Below are positions 1-13,000 of a DNA stretch of 64,000 nt, piece after piece. A program made the position numbers and the translations under genes. The stretch's first letter is position 1, and every line of letters starts with the position of its first letter. The notes below the pieces were generated by a model, which was given only the letters and a program-made list of their open reading frames with translations, was not told the origin of the DNA and made no database searches. The stretch covers positions 3,809,885-3,873,884 of the forward strand of contig NC_020179.2 in the NCBI RefSeq assembly GCF_000224145.3. The letters are read 5' to 3'. This stretch comes from Ciona intestinalis (Eukaryota; Chordata; Ascidiacea; Phlebobranchia; Cionidae).

Positions 1-58
1 CTAAATCTGACTGGTGTGCGAAGCTCGTATGAAGCGAAAATTAATAACTTTCACACAG

Positions 59-3000
59 CTACTAAATGCCCTGCCGCTGCCCCAGCACCAGTAAACGGTT
101 TCAAAATTTGCTCCAACGAGAACGAATTTGGTTCAGTGTGTGAATACGGTTGCAATATTGGATACAGAAGTATTGGACCGCTTATTGCAGTGTGTGGCCG
201 AACCGCTGACGGCACACTTCGTTTTAATGACACAGCACCGATTTGTCAAGGTACGTTTGCTTGTACTTCGTAACACTAACAAACAATACTTGTTGTTTAG
301 ACATAATATAACAGCAAGATGCATATGCTTACTGTAAACAAAGAACAAAAATATATAATATATAAAAATCAGGCGGTAATAAATCGTTCCAGCAACTACT
401 ATTTACTCTTACCTTCGTTTTACAGCAATTCAGTGCCCTCAACAGTCCAAAATCCTCAATGGTCAAGTGTCTTGTACTGACAGCAACACATACGACTCAA
501 CCTGTACTTTTCAATGTGATCAGTCCAACGGTTACAGTCTTTATCCCTCTGGCCACTCAAGAACAACTTGTTTATCGAATTCCAGTTGGTCGTGGGCTAG
601 CCCTTGTTGTTCAAGTAAGAACACAGTCCAAACCTTCATTCAGTAGTAGCTTACAACTTACAAACTTATCACGATAACAAATCTTTAGAATTAGACCACT
701 TAACATGATTCAGCAAAAAAAAAACACAGAAAAGAAAAAGGCAAAATTGGTGTTGAATCAACGTGAGCCGAAATGGCAAAAAATGTACTAGACTGCTGGA
801 AGCTAATCTATCTTTTATATTTAATAGTTCACGCTACAACACCTCCAGACACGGCGCTTCTTTCAGCTACAACAAAACACTAAAATGGCTGCAGCGCGGT
901 TGTAATATAGTAGTACCTATTAAACGTTGTCAATTTGCAGGACCCTGCTTGAATCACTCAGTTATTGACATGATTTTCATTCTCGACTCGTCTTCATCTG
1001 TGGGTTCTGATAACTGGGACGTTATGAAAAACTTTGTTCGTGACGTAATCAAGTATGTAATATAATAGAAGGGGAAGATGGGACACTTTTTATTGCATTT
1101 TCTTGCCTTATTTGGTAGTTAAGAAAGAACATTTAAAGAATTATAAAACCTTATCCTCATGACTTAGGATATTATATTCTAAATGTGTCCCGTCTTCCCC
1201 CACCCTACTATAAATGTCACTTATAGAGGATATAGCTTACAATCAGTTATATCAGAGTACCATCTCTAAAACATATGCTATATCTAAACAGCTTGCTGAG
1301 TATAACTGAGACTGGTACAAGAGTTTCTATTTTCCGATACAACCGAAGACCTGACCGACAATCCCAAATATTGCTGAACGACCATATTGGCGATAAACAA
1401 GGCTTGCTTTCTGCGCTGGACCAAATGCCCTACAATGGAAGAGGTACTGTAAATAAAGACATACTCAGGAAATTATATTTATAAAGTGAATAGGCCTAAG
1501 CTATTGGTGCAAAGCAAATTGTCAATTTAAAATAGCTAGTTTATAAAACCAGAGGAAACGGTATTTGTGGACTATAGCAAAATAACATATTTCGTCTTAT
1601 AATAGGAACCTGGATTGGAAACGCGCTTAACCATGCTAAAGACTTCATTTTACAACTCCGAAACGGCGACCGTCCTGATGTTATTGATGTTGTGCTTACA
1701 ATTACCGATGGTAGATCGAAAGATGACGTCAGTGTGGTATCAGAAGAACTACGCAAGCAAGGCGCACTGGTATTTTGACTTTGCTATTTCTAATATTCGC
1801 ATTCATGAAAAAATTACCTTTTGGTGCAAATATTACTTGAAATTTAAAATTCAAAACCAGATTATTTAATATGGGTGTGGTCCTACGTCTAGGTTTGCCA
1901 CTAAGGTAGCAAACGTAGACCGTTTTTTCCCAAAGTTACTTCAGTGAAGAATATTGGTGCTTATGAACCTTGTTTATTTTTGCTATTTGTAAGTCGTATG
2001 CAATCTACATATTTTTTGTATTGTAAAACCAACAGACTTATGCCGTTGGTGTGATTCCTCCGAACGGAAAAGGACCAAGAGAAGAAGAACTTCTGAAGAT
2101 TGCTGGTTCTACAGATCGAGTTAAAATAACAACAAGTTTTGAGGGCACGAAGGATCATTTCGAGAAACTTATGAGTGACGACTTATGCGGCAGCCCTTGT
2201 GGTAAAAACAATGTTTATACAGTAAATACTCAATATATAGTGGAGTGGGAAAAGGTGGGAAAAACACTTTTTCGTTCTGTGTTCTCGTCCCATTTGGTAG
2301 TAAACAAGGAAAATTCAAAGGATTTTAAAGCCGTATCCTAGGGACTCCTATAGACCGCTGTTAATTTTTTAAAACACCATCAGGATTTGGAATATATGTG
2401 CTAAATCATAAATGATATAGATGTACAATGTAATCCTCGACACGTTACCCCTGCGAACGGGCAAATGAGATGTACCAATGACAACATGGAAGGTAGCAGA
2501 TGTACTTTCTCCTGCGACAGTGTGAACTTTAAACTACAAGGAGAAGAACTATCAGTGTGTAAAGATGACAACGGTTTAGGAGTGTGGACTGCGCCCACAC
2601 CAGTTTGCAAAGGTGAAGAAACTGATAATGTTAACATTGTAGCTTATTACTAAATTTATCTTTTATTCCAGCGCGTTGTTCAACTTTCGGTTTTATGGAT
2701 TTGGTCGTCGTTCTTGACTCTTCTTCTTCATTCGGAAAGAAAAACTGGGCGGAGATGAAAATGTTTATCCGACAAATCTTAAGGTACAACAGAATCTCTA
2801 ATCCCTCGTATTAAAACTGTTAAACAAACGAAGCATTTTAATCTTATATTATCATTTTTCATGCAGCTCTTTCGATATCTCGCTCACCGCAACGCGCGCT
2901 GCGGTGTTCCGTTACAACAGCATGGTGTATAACGACTCTCAAATTCTACTGAGCGACTTCCCGACAAATAAGTCCGGTTTGCTGGAAGCATACGACGCCA

Positions 3001-3770
3001 TTGTGCACAATGGAAGAGGTAATGCTTGCTACAAGTTTAGTTTCTCCCTATCTTCATAGGCGTAAACATACGTCTTTAAGTTAATAACACATATGTAGAA
3101 CATCTGTATCACAGACCCCATTACTAAGATATGTTCTTATACAACTTTTCTATAGGTACTATGACTGGACAAGCACTGCAGTACGTAAACGACACGATAT
3201 TGGCTGACGTTGCGGGTAACAGACCGGAAGCAGTGGATGTTGTTCTCACCGTTACGGATGGACGATCTGTAGATGACGTAACAGCGATATCAGATAGTTT
3301 ACGACAAAGGGGAGCTTTGGTAAGCAATGTTGTTTCATTCGGTATTAATGAATGTAACATATTTGTTCTACGGGCAACGTTATAACATTATACGGCTAAC
3401 AAATTAGAGAACCCATAAAGGAATACTTGGTTATTTGCCGCCTTTCTGTCTCACCCAAGACAACATACGCCCACAGTAGTGGCAGCATCGAGCCTCGAAT
3501 CACCATCCTCCGGTCTAGAGGCGCTCCAACTACTATGCCACGGCGATGTTCATCTGCATTGTACCATTTTAAGTACTATTGCCGCTAACTCCCAACTTCT
3601 ACAAACAGACCTACGCTATCGGAGTAATTCCGCCGAATAAGAAGGGAGCAGATCGCGACCAATTACTCTCAATAGCTGGAGAAGCAAACAATATCTTTCT
3701 TGCAATAAACAACTTCGATGGTGTGTTTGACAAGTTTATTGGGAAACTTGATGAAGACCTTTGTGGGTGA
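59..3770 (+). CDS. Gene A: CCP-CCP-vWA-CCP-vWA secreted-type protein, 5' end outside window
   Basis: Exons read as 59-250, 426-614, 941-1052, 1292-1443, 1606-1769, 2036-2201, 2421-2612, 2672-2783, 2867-3018, 3156-3319 and 3609-3770 (stop TGA 3768-3770). CCP exons are phase 1-1. Each vWA is four exons of about 112, 152, 164 and 166 nt. Order is CCP, CCP ending in a Pro-Cys-Cys variant, vWA, CCP, vWA. Both vWA domains keep the MIDAS metal site: DSSSS (941 exon) or DSSSS with FGKKNW (2672 exon), a Gly-Thr motif at the start of the third exon, and TDGRS. vWA domains bind protein ligands through a divalent cation and CCPs are recognition spacers; the ligand is unknown. No membrane segment is seen and the protein stops just after the last vWA. 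AATAAA lies at 3871-3876. The signal peptide is beyond the window edge. Confidence 0.85.
1061..1212. mobile_element. MITE copy 1 (intron of gene A)
   Basis: Shortened copy of the dominant repeat of this window. The consensus that can be read from the copies is ~190 bp, with terminal inverted repeats like TATAGTAGGGTGGGGGAAGA followed by TGGGACACCTTT, and an inner part with AAACAAAGAACATT, ATAAAACCGTATCCTCACGA and TTAATTGTTTAAAACACGAT. It has no coding capacity and the ends look like TA-flanked inverted repeats, so it is a non-autonomous DNA transposon. This copy has a deletion in its middle. Confidence 0.8.
2235..2402. mobile_element. MITE copy 2, diverged, next to a splice acceptor
   Basis: Carries the inner MITE blocks (TCGTCCCATTTGGTAGTAAA and the AGACCGCTGTTAATT part) with a weak right end. 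It fills the intron of gene A between exons 2036-2201 and 2421-2612, ending about 20 bases before the acceptor. Confidence 0.65.
3421..3560 (-). mobile_element. tRNA-derived SINE fragment with head region
   Basis: Read on the minus strand it starts with a tRNA-like A box (TGGCATAGTAGTTGGAGCG) and a B-box-like GGTGATTCGAGGC about 35 bases on, then a body with GGGCGTATGTTGTCTTGGG. The body recurs at 22370-22580, 24825-25060, 32925-33215, 34230-34480 and 59085-59285. Pol III box spacing and dispersed copies point to a tRNA-derived SINE. It sits in the last intron of gene A. Confidence 0.6.
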
Positions 3771-4093
3771 TGACATTATGACACAGTTCAGTAACATGCT
3801 TTTAAATCGTGTGAATAGTCATGTACATATTTCGCTTCGCCGATATTTACCTTGTGATTCGTTCAGTTAAAATAAATTGTTATTAAAAAAATATTGAATT
3901 TTAGGTTTAAGTTGCTAGTATGCGGAAATGGGAAACTGTAAGAAACAGGCGGGCTGTTAACATTAATCTTATAACTGAACCTGAAGAAATAAACAGTTTG
4001 AAAATGTCTCTCATGTAAGAGAACTTAATCAGATGAAACATGATATTGAAATGAAGATATATTGGTTGAATATATGGTTAAATAATTCAAGAA
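3771..4093. other. Intergenic gap between two convergent genes
   Basis: Only 323 bp separate the stop of gene A (+) from the stop of gene B (-). It holds the gene A polyadenylation signal at 3871-3876. I see no other feature. Confidence 0.7.
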
Positions 4094-7000
4094 TTATTCA
4101 ATCGGGAGCAGTGGAGGGGAACAGGTTTCTTGAACCAAGGAGTTGACGAACTGCTCATACAGCCCTCCGTAGTTTCCGTTATTTGCCAAGAATCTTCGAG
4201 ATGGGCTACCCGCCAAAGCGAGTAGATTCACTGTGTTCATTCCGTTTCCGATTATAGGTGGTACACCAAGGGCATACGTCTATGGATAAAAATAATAAAA
4301 CAACATTACCGACGGGCGATTCATTATAGGGCTATTGTTTATATTGGATATGGCTATAACATCCGCATAAAAAAAAGCTCCCGAAGAATATAAATCTTGG
4401 AAAAACATGACCTTGTTTAAAAAACATATGCACAGCCGTTGCACTTTTTCTTTGCGAACCACAACCATGAGAAGTAAATTACAACATTTTCTAATTAATT
4501 TCAAGAAACCATTCCAATTTCACAGCATACGCGATGGGTTCATACGCCTTATACTGTAACTGCAGGTATAGAACTCCCAATAAGTTTATACCACAGCTAA
4601 TATCACTTACTAAAACACCATTTGCTCTAAGTTGTTCAGAAATAGGAACAATACTCGACACTGAACGACCATCAGTCACTGTCAAAACAACGTTTCTTGC
4701 GGCAGGCCATTCTCCGTTTGCGCGAGTCAGTATGACATCACGTACGTGTTGAAGAGCAAGGGCAGTGCGGGTTCCTGTGAGATGAAACGTTTTATTTAGG
4801 TTTAGTTCGTTACAACCACGAGTTTGGCTCGCAATTAGGATGGTATGGCGGATTTTTCAAGTATTTTTTTAGTCTAATTTAATTAGAGCTCAACTTTGCA
4901 CATACTTGAAAAAAAAACTTTGAATAATTGCAATGATGATATGAAGATTAATCTGCAGAAACATCACTAGAAAGTTAATCAAAGTTTTCACCATTTATTT
5001 TTCGAAATGCAACTTCAGTTTTATTGTTTGATTTAAACTCGTGGTAATGAGACACTACCCTAAACCCCTCACTCATATGGAACTGATTAATTGTCTTGGA
5101 TACATTTGTCACTTTTCTTTAGTTTTGATATATTATAAAATATGATCCCATTTAAACAGTCAACCAACCTGCTCCATTATATGGAATAGCATCATAAGCA
5201 GCGAAGAAGGAATTATCAGAGTAGGAATTAAGTAAGATCTGTGTGTCGGTGTCCACACGTCTGTTATACCGGAAAGCAGACACTCTCATTGCATTTGGAC
5301 CGATCACAAATGACCTAAATAGAATAAGAAAACAAATTATCAATTCATAAACTCCTATTTCTGCCCAGAGGTAAATAAACACATCTTGCAAGCCGTGCTC
5401 GGTGTCAATATACACCCAATGCTTATATGAGTAACAGAGTTGCAGCTTAACTTTTATGAAAACAACAAAATTTGTGTGCCTAATCTAAAGGCCCATTATA
5501 TATAGTAACCTCCATAAACCAATCACAAAATTATAACAGCGTTTCGTATATCATTGACACTTTATAATGGTAAACATATTAAACAACAAGTCTTGTGGCT
5601 TTTTTAAAATGGATATTAATATAATCTTATTAAGTTAAATGGAATAGACTTCAGTCATCCTAACTTGAACAACCTCCCAAGTCTTAGACAACCATATAAT
5701 TTCTGAACTAAAATATTCAAACAAAACTTACCCGATCAAACTACGAACAAAGGCCTTCATGTCTGTCCAACTTTTAAGTCCTATTGATCTAGACGAATCC
5801 AACACAACAACTAAGTCGATTACTCCATAATTTCGACATTGTGCTGAAAAAGTAAAAAGGTTACTTTACCAATTTGAATGAAAATACATAAAACTTCGAA
5901 TTAAATTAGTAAAATTGCTTTTTTTAATAAAAAATTAAAGGTCAGTTTGATAGTAATTGTATAATTGAAAACAGCTTTACTTGTGTGAGTGGTATGACAC
6001 CTACACAAAAAAAACATAATACAAATTATGATTTTATTCATTATATAAATAAACAAACCTAAACACATTGGTGCAGGAGAAGTCCACACTCCATCGTTAC
6101 TTGAGTTGGGACCATCAACACACCTTGTTTGTGGTTCACCAGACAATACAAAACCAGGTCTGCAAGTGAATGAGCATACACTATCTTCCACATTACTATT
6201 TGTACAGGATATTAATCCATTAGTAGGTGGAAGAAGTCGGGGGCATTGGGAAGCTGTTGATTGTGAGTTGGTTTAGAACTTATACTAGCAAGTTTGGTTA
6301 AGCAATAATTGAATGTAACTTTATTTACCCTTGTGTGACAGGGCAACGGCAGTAGTTATTATATAGGTGTTCTATTTTTTAAACGTTGTGCCCGCTTACG
6401 AGTTGCCACGTATTAAACTTCATGAAAAATTACTAATACTAAAAAAATTTTTATAACAAGTAGGAAGGAAAATATATAAAATTCAAGAGTGTATTTCTAA
6501 AGTCAGAACTTCAGGAAGTATGATGTAAGGCTACATTATTTTAAGTAAAATGTAATAGTGTGGTAAAGATACCATCAGCTAAACAACCTTGTAGCAGAAA
6601 TAAAATGGCGCTCTCTTACCACATGGATGTCCACATAGGTCGTTTGTCAACTTCTGCTTAAATATATCAGAAATACCAAGTAATGCAGGGGTACTGAACA
6701 CAACCCTGTCCATTGACCCAGCTATCTCAAGAAGAAGGCTGTAGCTTGGCCCAAGTCCATTTCCTGGTGTTATACCAAGGGCATAGGTCTGTGTAATACA
6801 TAGGTTTTAAATGAAATCTAACGACATACGAGTGTGTTTTAGATAATTTTCGTGATAAGTTACAATTAGAAAAAAACAAATTTTACTTTAATTGTTTTTT
6901 TAATTTAAGAAAACATAAAATCTACCAAGGCTCCTTGGCTTCTTAATTGATCAGACACAGGCATCACGCTGTCATAGGATCTCCCATCGGTTATGGTAAT

Positions 7001-10000
7001 AATAACATCACGAACTAAGCGGTTGCCATTTCTGTATCTTAAAACATGATCCTGGGCATATTGAAGTGCTCTGCCTATCCAAGTGCCTGGAGAGAAATAT
7101 TTTCCTTGTTAACTGTATTTTATAATCAAGATTCTATTATATATAGGTAAGAGTCACAAAGCGAACCATGCTATGGTACCAGATTTGGCTCATTACCCCA
7201 ACATTGTATTCTATATGGGTAAGGTCCTACCAGTAATGGCCCGGGACTCAAAATTGGTCGATTATCACAACATAATAAAGATTAAAACATTGCATTGTAG
7301 AAAAATGTTCGGCAAGTTTAATTATTTACCCGATCCATTGTAGGGAATATTTTCAACCGCTGTTATCAAACCACTCTTATCATTTATAAATCGGTTAAAT
7401 AGAATTTGTGAGCGTCTATCCACTCCCCTGTTGTATCTGAACACTGCAACCCTTGTGCCATCAGCAGAAACATCAAAGGCGCTGAAAATTAAGTTTGAAG
7501 TATTTTGCATAAGCGATACATTTATTAAAATCCTTTTGAGACATTAGAGAAACCTAAACAGCCATAGCAAGTGCCAGTGTTCGAGTATTTTTGTTGAGCA
7601 CAGTAAAGTTGAATGAATAGCCTATCTGGTTTAATTTAACTAAAAATTAGGTTGTTTCCAAGAACCTAAGTATAGTAAAATTCTTTTATATAACTGCGGT
7701 ATAATATTATAATAATTAAGTAAAACCTAATGCAAAAAAAATGACATTTAAGTCTCTATTTGAACATGACAAAACTCAAGAGTAGCATAAACACGTAAGA
7801 ACGTGGATAGGTAGGTGCAGCAACCTCGCTCATTTTCTTCCAATTAAATGTAAACATGTTTTTAACTGTAAGCATGTTTTAACTGTTGTTTTATCTCTAT
7901 ATCTTGTCTTTTTGTTTAATATTTTTCTAAATTTTCGCTACCGCAAATGAAAAGACAAATAAATGGTATTATTATTATTATATACAAAATACCTTATCAT
8001 ATCTGTCACGAATGACTTCATTAAAACCCAGTTTTGTAATCCAATAGAAGTTGAAGAATCCATTATAAAGATGATATCAAACACAGAGTGCATGAGACAT
8101 TGTCCTGCAATAAAACAACATAAAATGTACCAACAAACAAATTAATGTTCTAGGAAGAAAATGATGGTTCTGTGTGTTTTAATGTAATTGCAGCAAAAAA
8201 TAAATGCTTTGGTCGGAGAGATCTGAATACGACACCCCCCAAAAAAACACCACAACGTTTTATATTTACTAAGTAACCTGTGTACGTGAGGTATGTGATG
8301 CTGACACAAGGACAAGCATGTTGTGACTTTAGAAAAAATGACACCCTGTAATTTGTAAAACTTTAAACTTACGTCCACAGCAAGGTGTTGGTATATCCCA
8401 AGTTCCATTTGGTAGACAAGTCAGTTGTCTATTTCCGGGTGGGTAGACAAAATATCCATCTGGTCTATCACACTCCAATGTGCAAACTGAATTCGCATTG
8501 CTGCCATCAGAGCAAGTAAACTCTCCATTTGGAACACCGCCCAAAGCAAAACATGGTTCATCTAACATTAATTGAATTCAGTTAGAATTCAAAAAATATG
8601 GTAAATTTAACGTACATACCTTGGAAAATTATTTCTGTATCTGTGGAAGTAAAACAGAAGACATAAATATACTAAAATGCTAATGCTTTAAATTGTAAAT
8701 CATTAAAAGATGGTGAACTGCTAATCCAATTATGGACTATTTATTGGTTTATGAAAAACTTACTTCTACAGAATGGTTCTGTATCACTCCATTGGCCGTT
8801 AGCATCACCATTAGAATCATCATTACAAGTTAAAACTTCTGCTCCAACTAATTCAAATCCTGACTCACAATAAAATGTGCACTCGCTGTTAACTATATTG
8901 GATTCTGTGCAATTAACACCTCCATTTGCCAAAGTATTAAAAGGAGGTTGACAAGTAATCACTGCAGAAAAAAACAATATAAATATAATATGAAGTAATG
9001 CATTTTTTATTATAAAACAATAGAGTGAAAGATTATATAAAATTACAAAAAAAAAATCGTATATTTGTGAGAGATACATACATTGACAAACTGGAGCAGG
9101 GTTATCGAACTGGTAATTTCCATCCCCCATGTCTCTGCAAGTTGTAACTGAAGGTCCAATTACAGCAAAATCTGGCCCACAAGTGTATGTGCATTGGGAT
9201 CCAATGTTATTTCCACGACTGCAATTTATTGCTCCATTTGCAGGTGGTGGTGGTGGAGGACTGCATTGTCTTCCTGTGAAAGATAAAACATTGTAAATGG
9301 AATACTACATCTACAAATCATCAACATAACAACATTGTGAAGTTTAACTTTAAAAAACTTTTTCTGTCAACCACAAACTAAAAAGCAGTTTAAACCCCAT
9401 ATTTTCTTATTACTAGAAAACAATTTAAAACTTACTTGTGCAAGTTGGTGCATCAGAACTCCATTGTCCGTAAGGATCACTATCAGAATCATCATTACAA
9501 GTTAAAACTGCTTCTCCAACTAATTCAAATCCTCTGTGACAAGTGAATGTGCACTGGCTGTGAATCACATTGGAATTCGTGCAAGTGACATTTTCGTTGC
9601 TCGGTGTTACAATATCATAAGGTGGCTGACAGGTCTTTACTGTGGGTTGTAAAACAGATTATAAAATACTTACTTTGGTATCATACATTAATAAATTAAA
9701 ACCAGCTGCAAATAACCCTAATAACATTCACAAATGCCTATGTTGTGCAATACTTACTTTGACAAACTGGAGCAGGGTTATCAAACCGATAGTTTCCATT
9801 GCCCATGTCTGTGCATGTTGAGACTGAATCTCCAACTACAGCATAATCTGGATTACATGTATACGTGCATTGGGAACCAAGGTTAATTCCATCACTGCAT
9901 TGCATTTGTCCATTGTCAGGTGATGGTGGTGGGGGACCACACTGTTTTCCTATGAGATATAGATATTCAAGATTAGATATTGTTAATAATTTCTTAAATA

Positions 10001-13000
10001 AGCATAATGCGAANNNNNNNNNNNNNNNNNNNNNNNNNNNNNNNNNNNNNNNNNNNNNNNNNNNNNNNNNNNNNNNNNNNNNNNNNNNNNNNNNNNNNNN
10101 NNNNNNNNNNNNNNNNNNNNNNNNNNNNNNNNNNNNNNNNNNNNNNNNNNNNNNNNNNNNNNNNNNNNNNNNNNNNNNNNNNNNNNNNNNNNNNNNNNNN
10201 NNNNNNNNNNNNNNNNNNNNNNNNNNNNNNNNNNNNNNNNNNNNNNNNNNNNNNNNNNNNNNNNNNNNNNNNNNNNNNNNNNNNNNNNNNNNNNNNNNNN
10301 NNNNNNNNNNNNNNNNNNNNNNNNNNNNNNNNNNNNNNNNNNNNNNNNNNNNNNNNNNNNNNNNNNNNNNNNNNNNNNNNNNNNNNNNNNNNNNNNNNNN
10401 NNCGTTTGTGCAATCAACATTTCCGTTTTCCAATGTTTCGTAAGTTGGTTGACAGGTCTTTACTGCAGGAGGATAAACTTGTTACAAATGTTAACTTTTT
10501 AGAGCAATTCAAGTTTTATATACGATCAATGGGAATGGAAGATATTAATACGGAAATGACAAAAACTATTGTTGTATTCGCTTAACAATATATTGTACAA
10601 TACATACATTGACAAACTGGAGCAGGGTTATCAAACCGGTAATCTCCATCGCCCATGTTTCGGCAAGTGGTTACTGGCGGTCCGACTACAGCAAAATCTG
10701 GGTCACAGGTGTATCTGCATTGGGATCCAATGTTAGTTCCATCACTGCAATTTATTGCTCCATTTGCAGGTGCTGGTTGTGGATCACTGCACTGTATTCC
10801 TGTGGAAATTAAAAGTTAAAAACCTAAGAACAACTGCTGAATTAAAGTCATACAAAATGAGCTTTTAAATATTTAACACTAAAGTTTTTAAGATAAACCG
10901 GCAATAGATAAATCTTACTTCTGCAAAATGGTGCATCAGAACTCCATTGTCCGTTAAGATCATCATCAGAATCATCCTCACAAGTCAAAATTGCTTCTCC
11001 TACTAACTCATATTCTGGGCTGCAAGTGAATGAACAGCGACTGTTGATTGCATTGTTATTTGTGCAACTGACTTGTCCATTTTGTAATGAATCGTAAGGT
11101 GGTTGACAAGTCTTTACTGTTTGAATACGATAAAATAAATGTTAAAGAAAATACCATATTAACAATATATTCTAAAAGGGAAAGATTGTGTAATACATAC
11201 ATTGACAAACTGGAGCAGGGTTATCGAACCGATATTCTCCATTGCCAATTTCATCAAGTGTTATTTGAGGTGTACAAAATGTGTTTTAAGTGTTGTGCAA
11301 CCAAATTATGTAGGAAAATTATAAATAAAGGTCATTGGAATAAAAAGAAATGCACAAACTTAATGCTTTACATTATAGTAAATTGAGGTAATGGAAGAGT
11401 GTTGTGCAAAATAATCAAGGCAGGCAACCAATAAACTGTCACTCATATTTTTGAAAGTACCGGCTTTACAATGTTAAGCTCTAAGTAATTTCTACTTTCC
11501 TACTTACGTTCACAAGTTGGTGGTGGATTATCAAAAGAAAGTGACCGATCTTGTGTTTCTGAACAATCTGCAGATTGTGCTCCAACCAATGAATATCCTG
11601 GATTGCAACCAAACTCACAACGTGCTCCCAAGAATTGGCCGCCACTACAGACCTTGAAACCATTCATTGGATCAGGGGGTAACGTACATTGCAATCCTGT
11701 AAAGTAAATACACATTGAGAAACAATACTAAGATTTACATGCTTGTATTGGCAAAATTCCAAGTTTTGTTCATAATATTTTAACAAAAACCTACATTTTA
11801 TTGATAAATAAAACATGTTGATCCATAAACTTACTTCTACAGAATGGTTCTGTATCACTCCATTGGCCGTTAGCATCACCATTAGAATCATCATTACAAG
11901 TTAAAACTTCTGCTCCAACTAATTCAAATCCTGACTCACAATAAAATGTGCACTCGCTGTTAACTATATTGGATTCTGTGCAATTAACACCTCCATTTGC
12001 CAAGGTATTAAAAGGAGGTTGACAAGTAATCACTGCAGAAAAAAACAATATAAATATAATATGAAGTAATGCATTTTTTATTATAAAACAATAGAGTGAA
12101 AGATTATATACAATTACAAAAAAAATGTATATTAGTGAAAGATACATACATTGACAAACTGGAGCAGGGTTATCGAACCGGTAATCTCCATTGCCCATGT
12201 CTCTGCATGTGGTTACTGAAGGTCCAATTACAGCAAAATCTGGCCCACAAGTGTATGTGCATTGGGATCCAATGTTATTTCCACGACTACAATTTATTGC
12301 TCCATTTGCAGGTGGTGGTTGCGGGGGACTGCATTGTGCTCCTGTGAAGGATAAAACATTGTAAATGTATCATTACACCTACACTGATGCAAAAACCAGC
12401 ACCATAGCACAGTGGTTACCATCACAGGAGGATAAGGGGGTGATACATTTAGTCATTGGGGAGTGTGAATGTTTAAAAATGTTTCTATCAACCATGAATA
12501 ATAAAGATAGTTCTATAGATATTTTTAAATTACCGGACAAGAAAATGAAACTTACTCGTGCAAGTTGGTGCATCAGAACTCCATTGTCCGTAAGGATCAC
12601 CATCAGAATCATCATTACAAGTTAAAACTGCTTCTCCAACTAATTCAAATCCTCTGCGACAAGTGAATGTGCACTGGCTGTGAATCACATTGGAATTCGT
12701 GCAAGTGACATTTCCGTTGCTCGGTGTTACAATATCATAAGGTGGCTGACAGGTCTTTACTGTGGGTTGTAAAACCAGATTATAAAATACTTACTTTGGT
12801 ATGATACATTAATAAATTGAAACCAGCTGCAAATAACCCTAATAACATTCACAAATGCCTATGTTGTGCAATACTTACTTTGACAAACTGGAGCAGGGTT
12901 ATCAAACCGATAGGTTCCATTGCCCATGTCTGTGCATGTTGAGACTGAATCTCCAACTACAGCATAATCTGGATTACACGTATATGTGCATTGGGAACCA

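Larger units (their letters stand above)
8764..11275 (-). repeat. Tandem duplicate, copy 1, of a CCP-exon block in gene B
   Basis: Exons 8764, 9082, 9436, 9758, the gapped exon, 10608, 10919 and a partial exon at 11201 match in order exons 11835, 12150, 12556, 12879, 13272, 13543, 14100 and 14382. Matching is strongest at 8764-9950 versus 11835-13070, where introns are also nearly identical. It weakens towards the other end. Confidence 0.85.

Noticed and set aside
9865-10585. Long open frames across N
   Set aside because: Length is due to N having no stops; only the minus-strand CCP exons on both sides are real.
11201-11275. A further CCP exon of gene B
   Set aside because: No acceptor and no first half of the domain; recorded as a remnant instead.
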